Below the pieces are notes generated by a model. It had not been told where the DNA came from. It made no database searches and saw only the letters and a list, made by a program, of their open reading frames with translations. Below are positions 8,674 through 17,958 of a DNA stretch of 56,968 bases, piece after piece; within the stretch, counting starts at the first letter, position 1; each line of letters opens with the position of its first letter. A program made the position numbers and the translations under genes. Source of the DNA: Rhizophagus prolifer (lineage: Eukaryota; Glomeromycota; Glomeromycetes; Glomerales; Glomeraceae); NCBI GenBank assembly GCA_019425655.1, contig NQWY01025200.1, forward strand, positions 1 to 56,968. Direction: 5' to 3'.

Positions 8674-8752
8674 CTTAATCCCGCTATCCGCTATATCTTT
8701 TTGCCAAGGCTTTTCCATTGCAAAAAAGGATGCCGCTACTATCGGGGCTAAT
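8674..8752 (-). repeat. Dispersed structured element, copy A (minus orientation)
   Basis: Read on the minus strand it runs from TTAGCCCCGAT through a repeat unit ending AGCGG, a T-rich/A-rich hairpin (ATCC, Ts, GC ... GC, As, GAT) and a second AGCGG unit to GCGGGATTAAG. Copies B (26142-26239) and C (32490-32562) share both ends and the hairpin layout. It lies just after rpe. See findings. Confidence 0.65.
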
Positions 8753-8766
8753 GACAATATCACAAA

Positions 8767-8798
8767 AAAATAGGCTATCAGATTTGATAGCCTATTTT
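8767..8798. terminator. Bidirectional terminator between rpe and ndk
   Basis: AAAATAGGCTATCA pairs perfectly with TGATAGCCTATTTT across loop GATT; T-runs occur on both strands. It serves the convergent rpe operon and ndk. Confidence 0.9.
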
Positions 8799-8819
8799 AT
8801 ATTTAATTTTCAGAAGAAA

Positions 8820-9239
8820 TTAGAAAATCTCTCTCCCTGAAAAGTGGAATTGCGCCTCGATAAGAGCGTTCTCATCAGAATCAGAACCGTGAACAGCATT
8901 TTCGCCAATGCTTCTTGCGAAAAGTTTTCTGATAGTTCCTTCAGCTGCTTCAGCAGGATTTGTAGAACCAATTACAGTTCTGAAATCTTCTACCGCATTT
9001 TCTTTTTCAAGAACCGCTGCTACGATAGGACCGGAAGACATAAATTCTACCAATTCTCCATAGAAAGGTCTTTCGGCGTGTACTTCGTAGAATTTTTTTG
9101 CATCAGCTACAGTCAATTGAGTTAGCTTCAATGCTTTAATTTTAAAACCAGCTTCGCTGATTTTTCCAAGAATCGCACCAATGTGTCCATCTGCAACCGC
9201 ATCTGGCTTAATCATGGTGAAAGTGATTTTTCCTGACAT
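8820..9239 (-). CDS. ndk: Nucleoside-diphosphate kinase
   Basis: Transfers the gamma phosphate of ATP to nucleoside diphosphates. 139 residues. The conserved core is complete: [13 protein letters not shown] at the start, the [11 protein letters not shown] segment and [14 protein letters not shown], and the active-site His117 in ENAVHGSDS, which carries the phosphate in the ping-pong reaction. Single gene with its own promoter on the minus strand and a terminator shared with rpe. Confidence 0.97.
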   Translation of the reverse strand: MSGKITFTMIKPDAVADGHIGAILGKISEAGFKIKALKLTQLTVADAKKFYEVHAERPFYGELVEFMSSGPIVAAVLEKENAVEDFRTVIGSTNPAEAAEGTIRKLFARSIGENAVHGSDSDENALIEAQFHFSGREIF

Positions 9240-9265
9240 TTCTTATTATTTTTTTTAAAGAGTTG

Positions 9266-9298
9266 CAAACTTACAATAATTTTTGCTTATGTTTGCAA
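9266..9298 (-). promoter_or_regulatory. Promoter of ndk
   Basis: On the minus strand, TTG (9298-9296), a 22-base spacer and TAAGTTTG (9273-9266) match the Bacteroidota promoter. Predicted transcription start near 9260, about 20 bases before the ATG. The -33 box sits in a palindrome GTTTGCAAAC. Confidence 0.75.
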
Positions 9299-9329
9299 AC
9301 GGAAATTCTTTTTCAAAGAGTCGTTTTTT

Positions 9330-9344
9330 TGGCACAGTATTTGT
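9330..9344 (+). promoter_or_regulatory. Sigma-54-like promoter site in front of a short non-coding unit
   Basis: TGGCAC, five bases, TTTGT: the GG doublet and a GT are separated by 10 bases, as in the sigma-54 consensus (GG-N10-GC), with the last base differing. No plus-strand gene follows; a terminator comes about 55 bases downstream. An ordinary chance match is possible. Confidence 0.4.
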
Positions 9345-9355
9345 AACATTATTTA

Positions 9356-9424
9356 CGATTCTCATGTTTAATTTGAGTTTTCATGGTTATTAGTTTTTAC
9401 CCCAACTTCGGTTGGGGTTTTTAT
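9356..9424 (+). ncRNA. Candidate small RNA or micro-ORF transcript
   Basis: Between the sigma-54-like site and a strong terminator there is room for a transcript of about 68 bases. The terminator (9399-9418) has an 8-bp stem ACCCCAAC/GTTGGGGT closed by a TTCG tetraloop and is followed by Ts on the plus strand only, so it must end a plus-strand transcript, yet no plus-strand gene lies upstream before rpe. The unit holds a 9-codon ORF (ATG at 9364, stop at 9391). Whether RNA, peptide or both matter cannot be told from sequence. The remaining DNA of the 370-base gap 9240-9609 holds only the ndk promoter and the purF terminator. Confidence 0.45.
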
Positions 9425-9449
9425 TTTATTATGACTATCAACATTATAA

Positions 9450-9480
9450 AAAACCGCCAAAACATGTTTTTGGCGGTTTT
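9450..9480 (-). terminator. Probable terminator of the purC-purF operon
   Basis: AAAACCGCCAAAA pairs with TTTTGGCGGTTTT around loop CATGT. On the minus strand it is followed by a run of six T, so it most likely ends the purC-purF transcript, 130 bases past the purF stop. It could also act weakly on the plus strand. Confidence 0.7.
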
Positions 9481-9609
9481 ATCAATATTAGTTGATTCTT
9501 ATCAGCTTGATTTTTATCACACGATCAATCAGCAAGTCATGCGACAGTCCGGTATGGTATTCTTAGAAAGTTCATAATAGCAAAAGAACAGATTAAAGTT
9601 GCCTAATTC

Positions 9610-11130
9610 TTAATCGCCTTGGTCTACAAACGCTAATTCATCCGGATTTTTCACAGGATATTTCTCTGTGAAGCATCCAAAACAATGGTTAGGTGACCCT
9701 AAAATATCAATCAAATTATCGACACTCAAAAACTCCAGGCTGTCCACAGCAAGATAATCTTTGAGTTCGTCTTTGGTCATATTGGCAGAAATTAAGTCAT
9801 CTTTTGTTGGCGTATCAATTCCTAAAAAGCAAGGTGCAACAATCGGAGGCGACACACTTCTAAAATGGATCTCCTTCACACCGGCATTTTTCAGAATCTT
9901 GACCAGACGTTTAGAAGTGGTTCCTCGGACGATTGAATCGTCGATAATCACCACTCTCTTGTCCTTCATTTCGGAAATAATCGGGTTCAGTTTCAGGTTG
10001 ACAAAATGTTCCCTCATCTCCTGAGAAGGAATAATGAACGAACGCCCAATGTATCGGTTCTTAATCAAAACCGGCCTGAAAGGAATGCCCGAAGCTTTAG
10101 AAAAACCAATCGCAGCAGGAACTCCGGAATCCGGAACACCAATCACGATATCTGCATCTACAGGTGCCTGCTCCCAAATTTTCATTCCCGATTTTTCACG
10201 AACTTCATGAACATTAATCCCTTCCAAAGTAGAATCCGGTCTTGCAAAATAGATATATTCAAAAGCGCAGATTTTGTTGACACAGTCGTCCTTTACGAGA
10301 TAAGATTGCAGTCCATCCTCATTATCACTGGTATAAACAATCTCGCCTGGCAAAATATCACGTACATATTGCGCCCCTACTCCATCCAAAGCACAAGTCT
10401 CTGACGCTACAACAAATGTATTTTCGTCAATCGCACCCAAAACCAAGGGCCTGATTCCATTGAAATCACGGAAGGCGAAAAATTTATTTCTTGTAATCCC
10501 AACAACAGAATAAGCGCCTTCGATTTTTTCCATCGTTGCTTTAATGGCACCACGAAGTCCAAGGTCTAGATTCTTTTGAATCAATCTCAAGATAACTTCG
10601 GTATCAGAAGTGGCACGAAAAACCACACCTTCATCTTCTAATTCTTTTCTGAGCTGTTTTGCATTGGTCAAATTTCCGTTATGCGCAATAGAAAGTATGA
10701 TCTGGTCATATTCGTTCTTGGCAAAAAACGGTTGAAAATTATATTTCTTTTTATCTCCTGCAGTCGTGTATCTTGTATGTCCGATAACAGTACTACCCAT
10801 GAACTGTTCCGGTTCCTCGATCGTTTTGAAAACGTCAAGAACCAGGCCTTCGTCTTTTACAGAAAATATTTTTCCTTTGTTTCCGACCGCAATTCCACAA
10901 GCTTCCTGTCCACGATGTTGCAATGCGAATAGTCCGAACTGTGCCAAAGAAAATGTGTCCAGATTTTCTGTAGAATGCAATCCGAAAACACCGCATTCCT
11001 CTTCCATCTTATCAAAAGGATAAGCTCCTAGTTCTTCCCTGGAAAGATTTTTGGTTTCTTTAAACTCCTGATAACGGTTCTGGAAAGCATATTTTGGTAA
11101 TGTGCTGTATTTTTGAAATTCTAAATCCAT
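9610..11130 (-). CDS. purF: Amidophosphoribosyltransferase
   Basis: First committed step of purine synthesis: PRPP plus glutamine to phosphoribosylamine. 506 residues. A 45-residue leader precedes the N-terminal nucleophile Cys46 (EEECGVFGLHS), so the protein should be processed to expose Cys. The glutaminase domain covers about 46-285 (ALQHRGQEACGIA, IAHNGNLTN, RATSDTEVI); the PRTase domain has VVIIDDSIVRGTTSKR at about 380-395. Near the C-terminus Cys residues (NHCFGCFTEKYP) fit an iron-sulfur type enzyme like that of Bacillus. It follows purC with an 18-base gap in one operon. Confidence 0.95.
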   Translation of the reverse strand: MDLEFQKYSTLPKYAFQNRYQEFKETKNLSREELGAYPFDKMEEECGVFGLHSTENLDTFSLAQFGLFALQHRGQEACGIAVGNKGKIFSVKDEGLVLDVFKTIEEPEQFMGSTVIGHTRYTTAGDKKKYNFQPFFAKNEYDQIILSIAHNGNLTNAKQLRKELEDEGVVFRATSDTEVILRLIQKNLDLGLRGAIKATMEKIEGAYSVVGITRNKFFAFRDFNGIRPLVLGAIDENTFVVASETCALDGVGAQYVRDILPGEIVYTSDNEDGLQSYLVKDDCVNKICAFEYIYFARPDSTLEGINVHEVREKSGMKIWEQAPVDADIVIGVPDSGVPAAIGFSKASGIPFRPVLIKNRYIGRSFIIPSQEMREHFVNLKLNPIISEMKDKRVVIIDDSIVRGTTSKRLVKILKNAGVKEIHFRSVSPPIVAPCFLGIDTPTKDDLISANMTKDELKDYLAVDSLEFLSVDNLIDILGSPNHCFGCFTEKYPVKNPDELAFVDQGD

Positions 11131-11148
11131 TATAAATTTTCTCGGATT

Positions 11149-11883
11149 TTATTTTTCTAAAGCGTTTTTTAGTCTGTCAAAAATCTCGACATAAGCTTCT
11201 GTGATTTCGCCCAAATCTCTACGGAATCTGTCTTTGTCAAGCTTTTTCATCGTATCCTTGTCCCAAAGTCTGCAAGTGTCCGGAGAAATCTCATCTGCCA
11301 ACACAATCTTACCGTCAGAAGTTTTTCCTAATTCGATTTTAAAATCGACCAGAATCACATTCATTTTATCGAACAAAGCAATCAAAAGCTCATTGATTTT
11401 ACCTGTCAAAGCGTACATCTCCTTCAGTTCTTCAAACGTTGCAGCGCCTAAAAAAACCGCATGATAATCGTTAATCAGCGGGTCGCCCAGTTCATCTTTT
11501 TTATAGCAGATATCGAAGATTGTCACCGGAGATTTAGTACCTTCTTCCACACCCAGTCTCTGAGCCATACTTCCCGCAGCATAGTTACGAACAACCATTT
11601 CTAGTGGAATGATGTCCACTTTTTTCACCAGTTGTTCCCTGTCATCCAGTTTTTCGATAAAGTGTGTCGGGATTCCGTTTTCGATAAGATAACCGAATAT
11701 CAGTGTAGAAATCGCATTGTTCAATTCGCCTTTTCTATCGAACTGACCACGTTTCTGTGCGTTGAAAGCTGTTGCATCATCTTTGTAACGAACAACAACT
11801 TCGTCAGGTTTGTCTGTAGCAAAAACCTGTTTAGCCTTACCTTCGTAAAGCATTTCTTTCTTTTGACTCATAATTACTTTCAT
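11149..11883 (-). CDS. purC: Phosphoribosylaminoimidazole-succinocarboxamide synthase (SAICAR synthetase)
   Basis: Joins aspartate to CAIR with ATP in purine synthesis. About 240 residues, standard for the short bacterial form. Motifs: [11 protein letters not shown] at the start, [14 protein letters not shown], and [29 protein letters not shown]. Two in-frame ATG codons (11883 and 11871) could start it; the second ([11 protein letters not shown]) fits the usual N-terminus slightly better, so the first four residues are uncertain. Upstream it faces the SMUG2-like gene head to head. It leads the purC-purF operon. Confidence 0.95.
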   Translation of the reverse strand: MKVIMSQKKEMLYEGKAKQVFATDKPDEVVVRYKDDATAFNAQKRGQFDRKGELNNAISTLIFGYLIENGIPTHFIEKLDDREQLVKKVDIIPLEMVVRNYAAGSMAQRLGVEEGTKSPVTIFDICYKKDELGDPLINDYHAVFLGAATFEELKEMYALTGKINELLIALFDKMNVILVDFKIELGKTSDGKIVLADEISPDTCRLWDKDTMKKLDKDRFRRDLGEITEAYVEIFDRLKNALEK

Positions 11884-11966
11884 TTTTTTAAACAGGAATG
11901 GTAAATGCTTTTCGTAAAATTTATAAAATCGTAAATTTCTATTAATTCATATTCTTTATTAGGTAT

Positions 11967-11974
11967 TATATTTG
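11967..11974 (+). promoter_or_regulatory. Predicted -7 element for the SMUG2-like gene
   Basis: TATATTTG matches TAnnTTTG. With a transcription start near 11980, the TTG codon at 11972 cannot be the start of translation, which supports the ATG at 12005. Confidence 0.5.
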
Positions 11975-12004
11975 GTAAGAAATAGAAACAAGACTCCCGA
12001 ATTT

Positions 12005-12703
12005 ATGCCCGAAACTTTTGGTGAAAAAGTAATTGAATTCAATCAACATCTTGAATATCCCGGTTTGCTTCCTGACGGATTCCGGGTTTTGAATCCTTAT
12101 CTGGGCAATCCGGAAACTTTGGATGTGATGCAACGATTCTATAACAAATATTATAATGATCCGGAAGTGAGGAAATTCATTATCGGAATTAATCCAAGCA
12201 GGCACGGCGCCGGTGTGACAGGAATTCCCTTTACAGACACCAAACGCTTGAAAGACGTTTGCGGAATCGAAATGAAATCAGCTTACACACACGAGATTTC
12301 TTCAGTCTTTATGTATGATATGATTGACGCCTATGGTGGAGCAAAAAGTTTCTATCAGGATTTTTATATCAATTCCCCATTTCCTTTGGCTATCATCAGA
12401 AAAACAAAAGAAAATAAATGGATTAATGCCAATTATTATGATGACAAGTTTTTATTTGAAATGGTAAAACAATTCATGATTGATTCTCTGAAAAAGCATA
12501 TCAGTTTAGGTATCGATACTTCAAAAGTTTATGTTTTGGGAAAGAAAAACGCAGATTTCATCCATAAATTAAATTGTGAAGCTAAATTATTTGATGAATT
12601 AAAAATACTGGAACACCCGAGATTTATTCAGCAATACAAATCGAAAGAAAAGCAATTGTATATTGATAAATATATTCTCACTCTTAATAATCTTGACAAA
12701 TAA
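12005..12703 (+). CDS. SMUG2-type uracil-DNA glycosylase family protein
   Basis: 232 residues. The motif GINPSRHGAGVTGIPFTD (from residue 61) is the active-site and loop motif of the SMUG2 branch of the uracil-DNA glycosylase superfamily, and LEHPRFIQQY near the C-terminus fits the HPS/HPR-type DNA intercalation loop. Such enzymes remove deaminated bases (uracil, hypoxanthine or xanthine in tested members) from DNA; the substrate of this one is not known. I chose the ATG at 12005 because a -7 element overlaps an earlier TTG. Single gene, divergent from purC, with its own terminator. Confidence 0.85.
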   Translation: MPETFGEKVIEFNQHLEYPGLLPDGFRVLNPYLGNPETLDVMQRFYNKYYNDPEVRKFIIGINPSRHGAGVTGIPFTDTKRLKDVCGIEMKSAYTHEISSVFMYDMIDAYGGAKSFYQDFYINSPFPLAIIRKTKENKWINANYYDDKFLFEMVKQFMIDSLKKHISLGIDTSKVYVLGKKNADFIHKLNCEAKLFDELKILEHPRFIQQYKSKEKQLYIDKYILTLNNLDK

Positions 12704-12733
12704 AAAAGCATTTCAGGTTTGAAATGCTTTTTT
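12702..12733. terminator. Bidirectional terminator
   Basis: AAAAAAGCATTTCA pairs perfectly with TGAAATGCTTTTTT around loop GGTT, between the convergent SMUG2-like and endonuclease I genes. Confidence 0.9.
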
Positions 12734-12747
12734 ATTTTTTAATGAAT

Positions 12748-14601
12748 TTATTTTTTAATAAACTTGACCGATTTTCCATCGATATTCAAAATGTAAGTAT
12801 TTGGAAGTAATGACTGAACGTCAATCGATTTTTGATTAACAAAAGGATTATTGATTTCTTTTATCAACTTACCGGAAAGGTCATAGATCTTTGCCGATTT
12901 TGCCTTGCTGATTTCCCCATTGACATAAAGCTGATGAACAACCGGATTTGGATAAATATTGAAATCGAAAGTTCTATCCGTAATATCATTAATTCCCAAA
13001 ACGCCCAAACCTTGACAATAATCAGATGCATAACTTGTCCATTCATTAATATCAAAAGTCGCTGTCGGATTAGTGATTTCCGGCTTTCTGTAAAGTGATT
13101 TGTTACCATTAGCATTATCCTGACCTTTAATACCAACTGCATCTACAGTTGATGATTTGTAAGATAAATCAACATATTGTCCACCTGTAAAAGTAAGAGA
13201 AGGGGCAGCCGTTACAAATTTAGCATTAAGATTATTGAAACAGCTGAAATTAGCATTAGGATTAATCGCAACAAAGCTTTGATTGTTTTCTATCTCGCCT
13301 TCCAATTCAAATGGTTCTCCAAAATAATACACCGTTCCTTTATACTGTATGTACAACTTGTAGTCATTAAGATTGACTTTGTGGCCGGTTCTGTTGGCAA
13401 TTTCGAACGCCTTATTATTTCCGGTTCCTTCCAGATATTTAACTATTTGCAAATCTTTTGCAAATATATCTGACTCCAAGGTTGTCACATTCATCGTATT
13501 GCTCTGCGCACTTTCCAGATATGACGTGTCATAAGCTTTAACCGTAAAGTTATAAGTTGTATTTGGGGTTAAATGGTCTGCCGAGAATGAATTGGTTTTT
13601 GAAGTTCCAATCAAGACATTATCCTGATAGATCCTGTAACCCAACACATCAGATTCCGGACTCGCCTGCCATTTTAGATTGACAAAATAAGCCGAATTTC
13701 TCTCCATAGATAATTGTGATGGCGTTGAAGGTGGAATGTTATCAGGTGTCTGATTCCAGATCAAATTGACCCATTCCGGGTGATCAATAAAAGGATTTCT
13801 GTTTTTCTGAATATTATAAACGGAGTTATTGCGGGTTATTTCTCTTGCTGAGACCGGATCTTGTTGATGCCAGTTAAGCAGCATTGCGATATACCAGTCG
13901 TCGTAAGCTTTTTCTTCTGTTCCGTTGAGTGGGTTTTGATCCTTTGTCGGATCCGCATTTGTACTGTAATTAAAACCTCCTAATTTCCCCTCATATCTCA
14001 CTACGAAATACAGTAGTGATCTTGCAACATCGCCTTTGAATTCATCAATTGGCTCATAAACTCTTCCTGTATAAATTGCACCGGGTGTACCGTTGGAAGC
14101 TTGTTTTGAACCATTTGTGAAATTATAATAAACTGTGGATCCTGCTTTCCCATAAGGATAATTGCTTCTTAACTGATTAATTCTTGCATCTGTGGGAACA
14201 ACAAAAAACAAATCAGAATACATCGGATATGCACTATTAAAAGAACTTTGTGGCATCATATGCTCCCGGTTCCAGCCAAGGCCTTCTGCATTGGCACTGC
14301 TGATTATATTACTCAATGTATAATGATATGCCGTCGTCCCAGTTGGATTGTTGGAATAGATATCTAATAAATAAGTGGTATTGCTAGCATCATAATCGTA
14401 ATACTTATCTATATCCGTCTGTCCATACAAAGTTTTCAGATCATCATAATGCCAGTTGTAATTCTTAGAAATAATATCGTGAAGTTTACTTTTCAGAGCA
14501 TAACCAGAAAGACCTTCGGTTCCGGAATAGTAGCCTGCAGGTGCTTGAGCGTAGGCCAAAACCGGAAGAATGGCTAATGTCAACAAGTACTTTTTTATCA
14601 T
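12748..14601 (-). CDS. Secreted endonuclease I with fibronectin III, lamin-tail-like and T9SS sorting domains
   Basis: 617 residues. Signal peptide (LLTLAILPVLAYAQA); endonuclease I (EndA/NucM-type, His-Me finger) domain at about 25-280 with catalytic WNREHMMPQSSF and the DLFFVVPTDARINQLRSN segment; fibronectin type III domain at about 290-375 (PPSTPSQLSM...); a lamin-tail-like beta domain at about 385-520 (FEIANRTGHKVNLNDYKLYI); type A sorting domain at about 545-617 (FNIYPNPVVHQLYV ... LPNTYILNI). It should be exported by the type IX system and degrade external DNA for nutrients, biofilm turnover or defence. Catalytic His and nearby Arg/Asn appear intact. Single gene with its own terminator upstream boundary. 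Confidence 0.92.
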   Translation of the reverse strand: MIKKYLLTLAILPVLAYAQAPAGYYSGTEGLSGYALKSKLHDIISKNYNWHYDDLKTLYGQTDIDKYYDYDASNTTYLLDIYSNNPTGTTAYHYTLSNIISSANAEGLGWNREHMMPQSSFNSAYPMYSDLFFVVPTDARINQLRSNYPYGKAGSTVYYNFTNGSKQASNGTPGAIYTGRVYEPIDEFKGDVARSLLYFVVRYEGKLGGFNYSTNADPTKDQNPLNGTEEKAYDDWYIAMLLNWHQQDPVSAREITRNNSVYNIQKNRNPFIDHPEWVNLIWNQTPDNIPPSTPSQLSMERNSAYFVNLKWQASPESDVLGYRIYQDNVLIGTSKTNSFSADHLTPNTTYNFTVKAYDTSYLESAQSNTMNVTTLESDIFAKDLQIVKYLEGTGNNKAFEIANRTGHKVNLNDYKLYIQYKGTVYYFGEPFELEGEIENNQSFVAINPNANFSCFNNLNAKFVTAAPSLTFTGGQYVDLSYKSSTVDAVGIKGQDNANGNKSLYRKPEITNPTATFDINEWTSYASDYCQGLGVLGINDITDRTFDFNIYPNPVVHQLYVNGEISKAKSAKIYDLSGKLIKEINNPFVNQKSIDVQSLLPNTYILNIDGKSVKFIKK

Positions 14602-14640
14602 ATCTCAATTTTAAAAAGTGGAGGATAAAAGTTGAAAAAT

Positions 14641-14669
14641 AAAAAATCTCTTTAGTCAAGGGATTTTTA
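14641..14669 (-). terminator. Terminator of the DUF349 gene
   Basis: On the minus strand AAAAATC-CTT pairs with AAG-GATTTTT (one mismatch in the stem) and is followed by Ts. It ends the DUF349 transcript before the endonuclease gene. Confidence 0.65.
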
Positions 14670-14683
14670 TTAAGTATACTTTC

Positions 14684-16498
14684 TTACTCTCCTGCGATGA
14701 TATTATGAAGTGTGACTTTCAAACCTTCTAATTGCTCTTTTTTGCCGTCCAGTTTCTCATAGGTATCTTTCAAAAGTGGATTATCGCGTGTTGGTGAATT
14801 GAAAAAAGACAAATTATTTTCCAATTGCACAACTTCTGCTTCCAGATCTGCAATTTGATTTTTGATTTTTCTGGCTTTATCGGTCAATTGACTTTCTGAC
14901 AGATTTTCTTCCTTCAAATCAAACTCATTGATTTTGTTGAGTTTTAACTTCTCTCTCAGAGTTTTATTAAATTCCGTATTAATTGACAACTTATCTTTGG
15001 GAACTTTTCCGATAGCATTCCAGGAATTCTTGATATTCTCGATTTTTTCAACAGAACCGTCTTCGTCTGTCAAAGCTTTCAGTTCATCGAGAAGTGCTTT
15101 TTTGTTTTTATAATTTTCTTTCCAGTTATCGCCGGCTGCATTATTCTTTTCTCTATAATTTTTGAAAAACGTATTACAAGCATCACGGAAGTCATCCCAA
15201 ACTTTATTCGCCTGACTTCTGGGAACGTGACCAATTTTTTTCCAGTCTTCCTGTAGTTTTTTGAATAATGGAACCACGGTATCCCAATCTTCAGAATTCA
15301 TATTATCCTGAGCCGTTTTGATTAAGGCTTGTTTTTCTTCAAGATTCTGAATCTGAGATCCTTTTAGATTCTTATAAAAATCATTTTTAGCTGTATTGAA
15401 ATCCCTAAGAGATTGTTTGAAATCTGTCCAGTTTTGATTGGATAATTTCTTTGGAACAGCACCTAATTTCAGGAACTCGGATCTGATCTCTTCTACTCTT
15501 TTAATGGCTTGCTGCCAATAGGTATGATTGATGTTCTTAGGAGCAGAAAGTGTTTTCAACTCTTCAATGATCTTATTTTTCTTTTCAAGATTTTCAAGTT
15601 GTTCAGTTTCTATAACTGCAATCAACTCAGATTTTCTTTCATGAATTTTATTGGAAATCTCTTTGAACTCTTCCCAGGTTTTTTCACGGAATTCTTCTGC
15701 AACAGGCTCCGCTTCTTCTTTCCAAAGCTTATGAAGATATTGCAATTCATTCAATGCTTTTTGAACAACCTTCTCATCCAGCAATTCTTTTGCTCTTTGG
15801 ATAATATGTTGTCTTTTTTCAAGATTATGAGCAAATTCCTGCTCCAGATATTCTTTATTCAAATCCAACATCTCATTGAACATTTTAAGATGATGGAAGT
15901 AATTATTATTCAGATTTTTGAACTCAGATTTAGCAACCTGACCTGCATTTCCCCAAGCTTCTTTGATTTCTCTTATCGATTTGAAAAGATTAGTTCCCGG
16001 TTCAGAATTGGTGTAAAGGTTTTTCAATCGCTCAATGATTGCCAATCTTTCTTGCAGATTTCCCTGATGTTCAGCTTCTTGTTGTTTATGAAATTTATCT
16101 TGTTTTTCTTTGAAAATATTGACAAGAGCAGACAATTTGGAAGCCTGTGGATGATGATATTCGAAATGTTCTTCAGGATTTCCCTGTTCCAGGTACTCGT
16201 GTTTTTTGTCTTCGATTTCGTCAGACAATTTGTGATTTGCCTGTTCCCGCAGTGCGTTAAAACGTCTGGAAAAAGATGACGCATCGTCTTTGTTGACTAT
16301 TTTTTCCATTTCGTCCAAAGCTTCTTTTAAAGAATAATGAGAAAAATCTTCCTCAACAACTTCGGTTTCCTGATGTTCAGATTCGGTTTCAGTTTCTGAA
16401 TTTTGACTGGTAACTGTTTCTTCTACTGGTTGATTTTCAGCAGCATCAGTTTCCGGATTCAAATTTTCATTCTCAGGATTTTCATTTTCAATACTCAT
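14684..16498 (-). CDS. DUF349 repeat protein
   Basis: 604 residues, no signal peptide or membrane segment. An acidic, Glu/Gln-rich N-terminus (1-60) is followed by a series of DUF349 repeats of about 70 residues, each with a conserved Trp (IREIKEAWGNAGQV, LQYLHKLWKEEAEP, DWDTVVPLFKKLQEDWKKIG, IENIKNSWNAIGKVP) and long charged helices. The C-terminal 60 residues form a predicted coiled coil (QIADLEAEVVQLENNLSFF). DUF349 proteins are common in Bacteroidota and of unknown role; the helical-repeat form suggests a scaffold or nucleic-acid-associated protein. Divergent from queA. Confidence 0.88.
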   Translation of the reverse strand: MSIENENPENENLNPETDAAENQPVEETVTSQNSETETESEHQETEVVEEDFSHYSLKEALDEMEKIVNKDDASSFSRRFNALREQANHKLSDEIEDKKHEYLEQGNPEEHFEYHHPQASKLSALVNIFKEKQDKFHKQQEAEHQGNLQERLAIIERLKNLYTNSEPGTNLFKSIREIKEAWGNAGQVAKSEFKNLNNNYFHHLKMFNEMLDLNKEYLEQEFAHNLEKRQHIIQRAKELLDEKVVQKALNELQYLHKLWKEEAEPVAEEFREKTWEEFKEISNKIHERKSELIAVIETEQLENLEKKNKIIEELKTLSAPKNINHTYWQQAIKRVEEIRSEFLKLGAVPKKLSNQNWTDFKQSLRDFNTAKNDFYKNLKGSQIQNLEEKQALIKTAQDNMNSEDWDTVVPLFKKLQEDWKKIGHVPRSQANKVWDDFRDACNTFFKNYREKNNAAGDNWKENYKNKKALLDELKALTDEDGSVEKIENIKNSWNAIGKVPKDKLSINTEFNKTLREKLKLNKINEFDLKEENLSESQLTDKARKIKNQIADLEAEVVQLENNLSFFNSPTRDNPLLKDTYEKLDGKKEQLEGLKVTLHNIIAGE

Positions 16499-16604
16499 AA
16501 CAAAGCAAATTAATTGACAAAAACAACTTTTAGATGCACTAAATTAACTGTTTTTTACAGATATATTGAAATGATTAATCCGGATATTTAAAATTAATAT
16601 TTAC

Positions 16605-16635
16605 TTGACAAAGGCTCTTTGATATCGTATCTTTG
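16605..16635 (+). promoter_or_regulatory. Promoter of queA (TTG, 20 bases, TATCTTTG)
   Basis: TTG at 16605-16607 (within TTGACA) and TATCTTTG at 16628-16635 are an exact match to the Bacteroidota promoter. Predicted start near 16641, giving a leader of about 56 bases. Confidence 0.85.
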
Positions 16636-16696
16636 CACCTCGCAAAAATTTAACCGCAGGCAAGTCCTGTAAAAACAAATAAAATCCGTAAATTTT

Positions 16697-17746
16697 ATGA
16701 AAACATCTGATTTCAATTTCGATTTGCCAGCAGAGTTATTGGCAGAGCACCCGTCAGAAAACCGGGACGAGGCAAGATTGATGGTTCTTAACAGAAAAAC
16801 TGAAACTATTGAGCATCGCCTTTTCAAAGATGTTATTGATTATTTTGATGAGAAAGACCTTTTCATTTTTAATAATACCAAAGTTTTCCCTGCAAGATTA
16901 TTCGGGAACAAAGAAAAAACAGGAGCTAAGATTGAAGTTTTCTTGTTGAGAGAACTGGATGCAGAAACTCGTGTCTGGGATGTTCTTGTAGATCCTGCAA
17001 GAAAAATCAGAATCGGTAACAAATTATTCTTCACAGAAGATGAGTCTCTTGTTGCGGAAGTTATCGATAATACGACTTCTAGAGGAAGAACATTAAGATT
17101 CTTGTTCGATGGTTCTTATGAAGAGTTCCGTGCAAAATTGACAGAACTTGGCGAAACACCACTTCCTAAATACATCAAAAGAGAGGTTGAGCCGGAAGAT
17201 GCAGAAAGATACCAGACCATCTATGCGAAAGTTGAAGGTGCTGTAGCAGCTCCAACTGCAGGTCTTCACTTTTCAAAGCACTTGATGAAGAGATTAGAGA
17301 TCAAAGGAATCGATTTTGCAGAGATCACACTTCACGTTGGTTTGGGAACTTTCAACCCAATCGAAGTTGAAGATTTGTCTAAGCATAAAATGGAATCTGA
17401 AGAAGCTATTATCGATGAGAAGAACGCAGCAATCATTAACAAAGCTGTAGAAGAAGGACGCAGAGTCTGTGCTGTTGGAACAACAACGATGAGAGCTTTG
17501 GAAACTTCTGTTTCTTCTAACAAAAAAATCTCAGCTTACAGAGGTTGGACCAACAAGTTCATCTATCCACCTCACGAATTCGGTGTTGCCAATGCAATGA
17601 TTACCAACTTCCACACGCCTAAGTCTACTCTGATTATGATGATTGCCGCTTTTGCTAACAAAGATTTCATAATGAGAGCTTACGAGGAAGCTATCAAAGA
17701 AAAATACAAATTCTACTCTTACGGAGACGCGATGTTGATTCTTTAA
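16697..17746 (+). CDS. queA: tRNA preQ1(34) S-adenosylmethionine ribosyltransferase-isomerase
   Basis: Transfers and isomerises the ribosyl moiety of SAM onto preQ1 in tRNA to make epoxyqueuosine. 349 residues, standard length. Motifs: [26 protein letters not shown] at the start, [56 protein letters not shown] and [18 protein letters not shown]. All core motifs are present. Single gene with a textbook promoter and its own terminator; other queuosine genes are not in the window. Confidence 0.96.
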   Translation: MKTSDFNFDLPAELLAEHPSENRDEARLMVLNRKTETIEHRLFKDVIDYFDEKDLFIFNNTKVFPARLFGNKEKTGAKIEVFLLRELDAETRVWDVLVDPARKIRIGNKLFFTEDESLVAEVIDNTTSRGRTLRFLFDGSYEEFRAKLTELGETPLPKYIKREVEPEDAERYQTIYAKVEGAVAAPTAGLHFSKHLMKRLEIKGIDFAEITLHVGLGTFNPIEVEDLSKHKMESEEAIIDEKNAAIINKAVEEGRRVCAVGTTTMRALETSVSSNKKISAYRGWTNKFIYPPHEFGVANAMITNFHTPKSTLIMMIAAFANKDFIMRAYEEAIKEKYKFYSYGDAMLIL

Positions 17747-17768
17747 GATTTGAATTTTTCAAAAACAG

Positions 17769-17799
17769 AATGCACAATTTTTATAGTTGTGCATTTTTT
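17769..17799 (+). terminator. Terminator of queA
   Basis: AATGCACAA pairs with TTGTGCATT, followed by a T-run. Confidence 0.85.
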
Positions 17800-17805
17800 G
17801 TTAAG

Positions 17806-17924
17806 CCACAAAAATCACAAAAGATTTTTATTGAATATTTTTTCAATATATAACAAGTTCACAAAATTTTCTTTTTGAACTTTTAACGTATCCATTCAAT
17901 TTTGTCCTTTTGTAACTTTTGTGG
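17806..17924. repeat. Intergenic element bounded by inverted CACAAAAG arms
   Basis: An 18-base arm beginning CCACAAAAATCACAAAAG (17806-17823) matches the reverse complement of 17907-17924 at 16 of 18 positions. The same kind of sequence (CCACAAAGGCACAAAAG ... CTTTTGTG) occurs at 55801-55916. Likely a dispersed palindromic repeat. Confidence 0.5.
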
Positions 17925-17958
17925 TTTCAATCTCCATTATTTTCATTAATTTCATCCA

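Noticed and set aside
9383-9577. 64-codon frame on the plus strand between ndk and purF
   Set aside because: It runs through two hairpin terminators and has no protein-like composition.
15509-16279. 256-codon frame antisense to the DUF349 gene
   Set aside because: It is a mirror of a Lys/Glu-rich coding sequence, giving a Phe/Leu-rich product typical of antisense frames.
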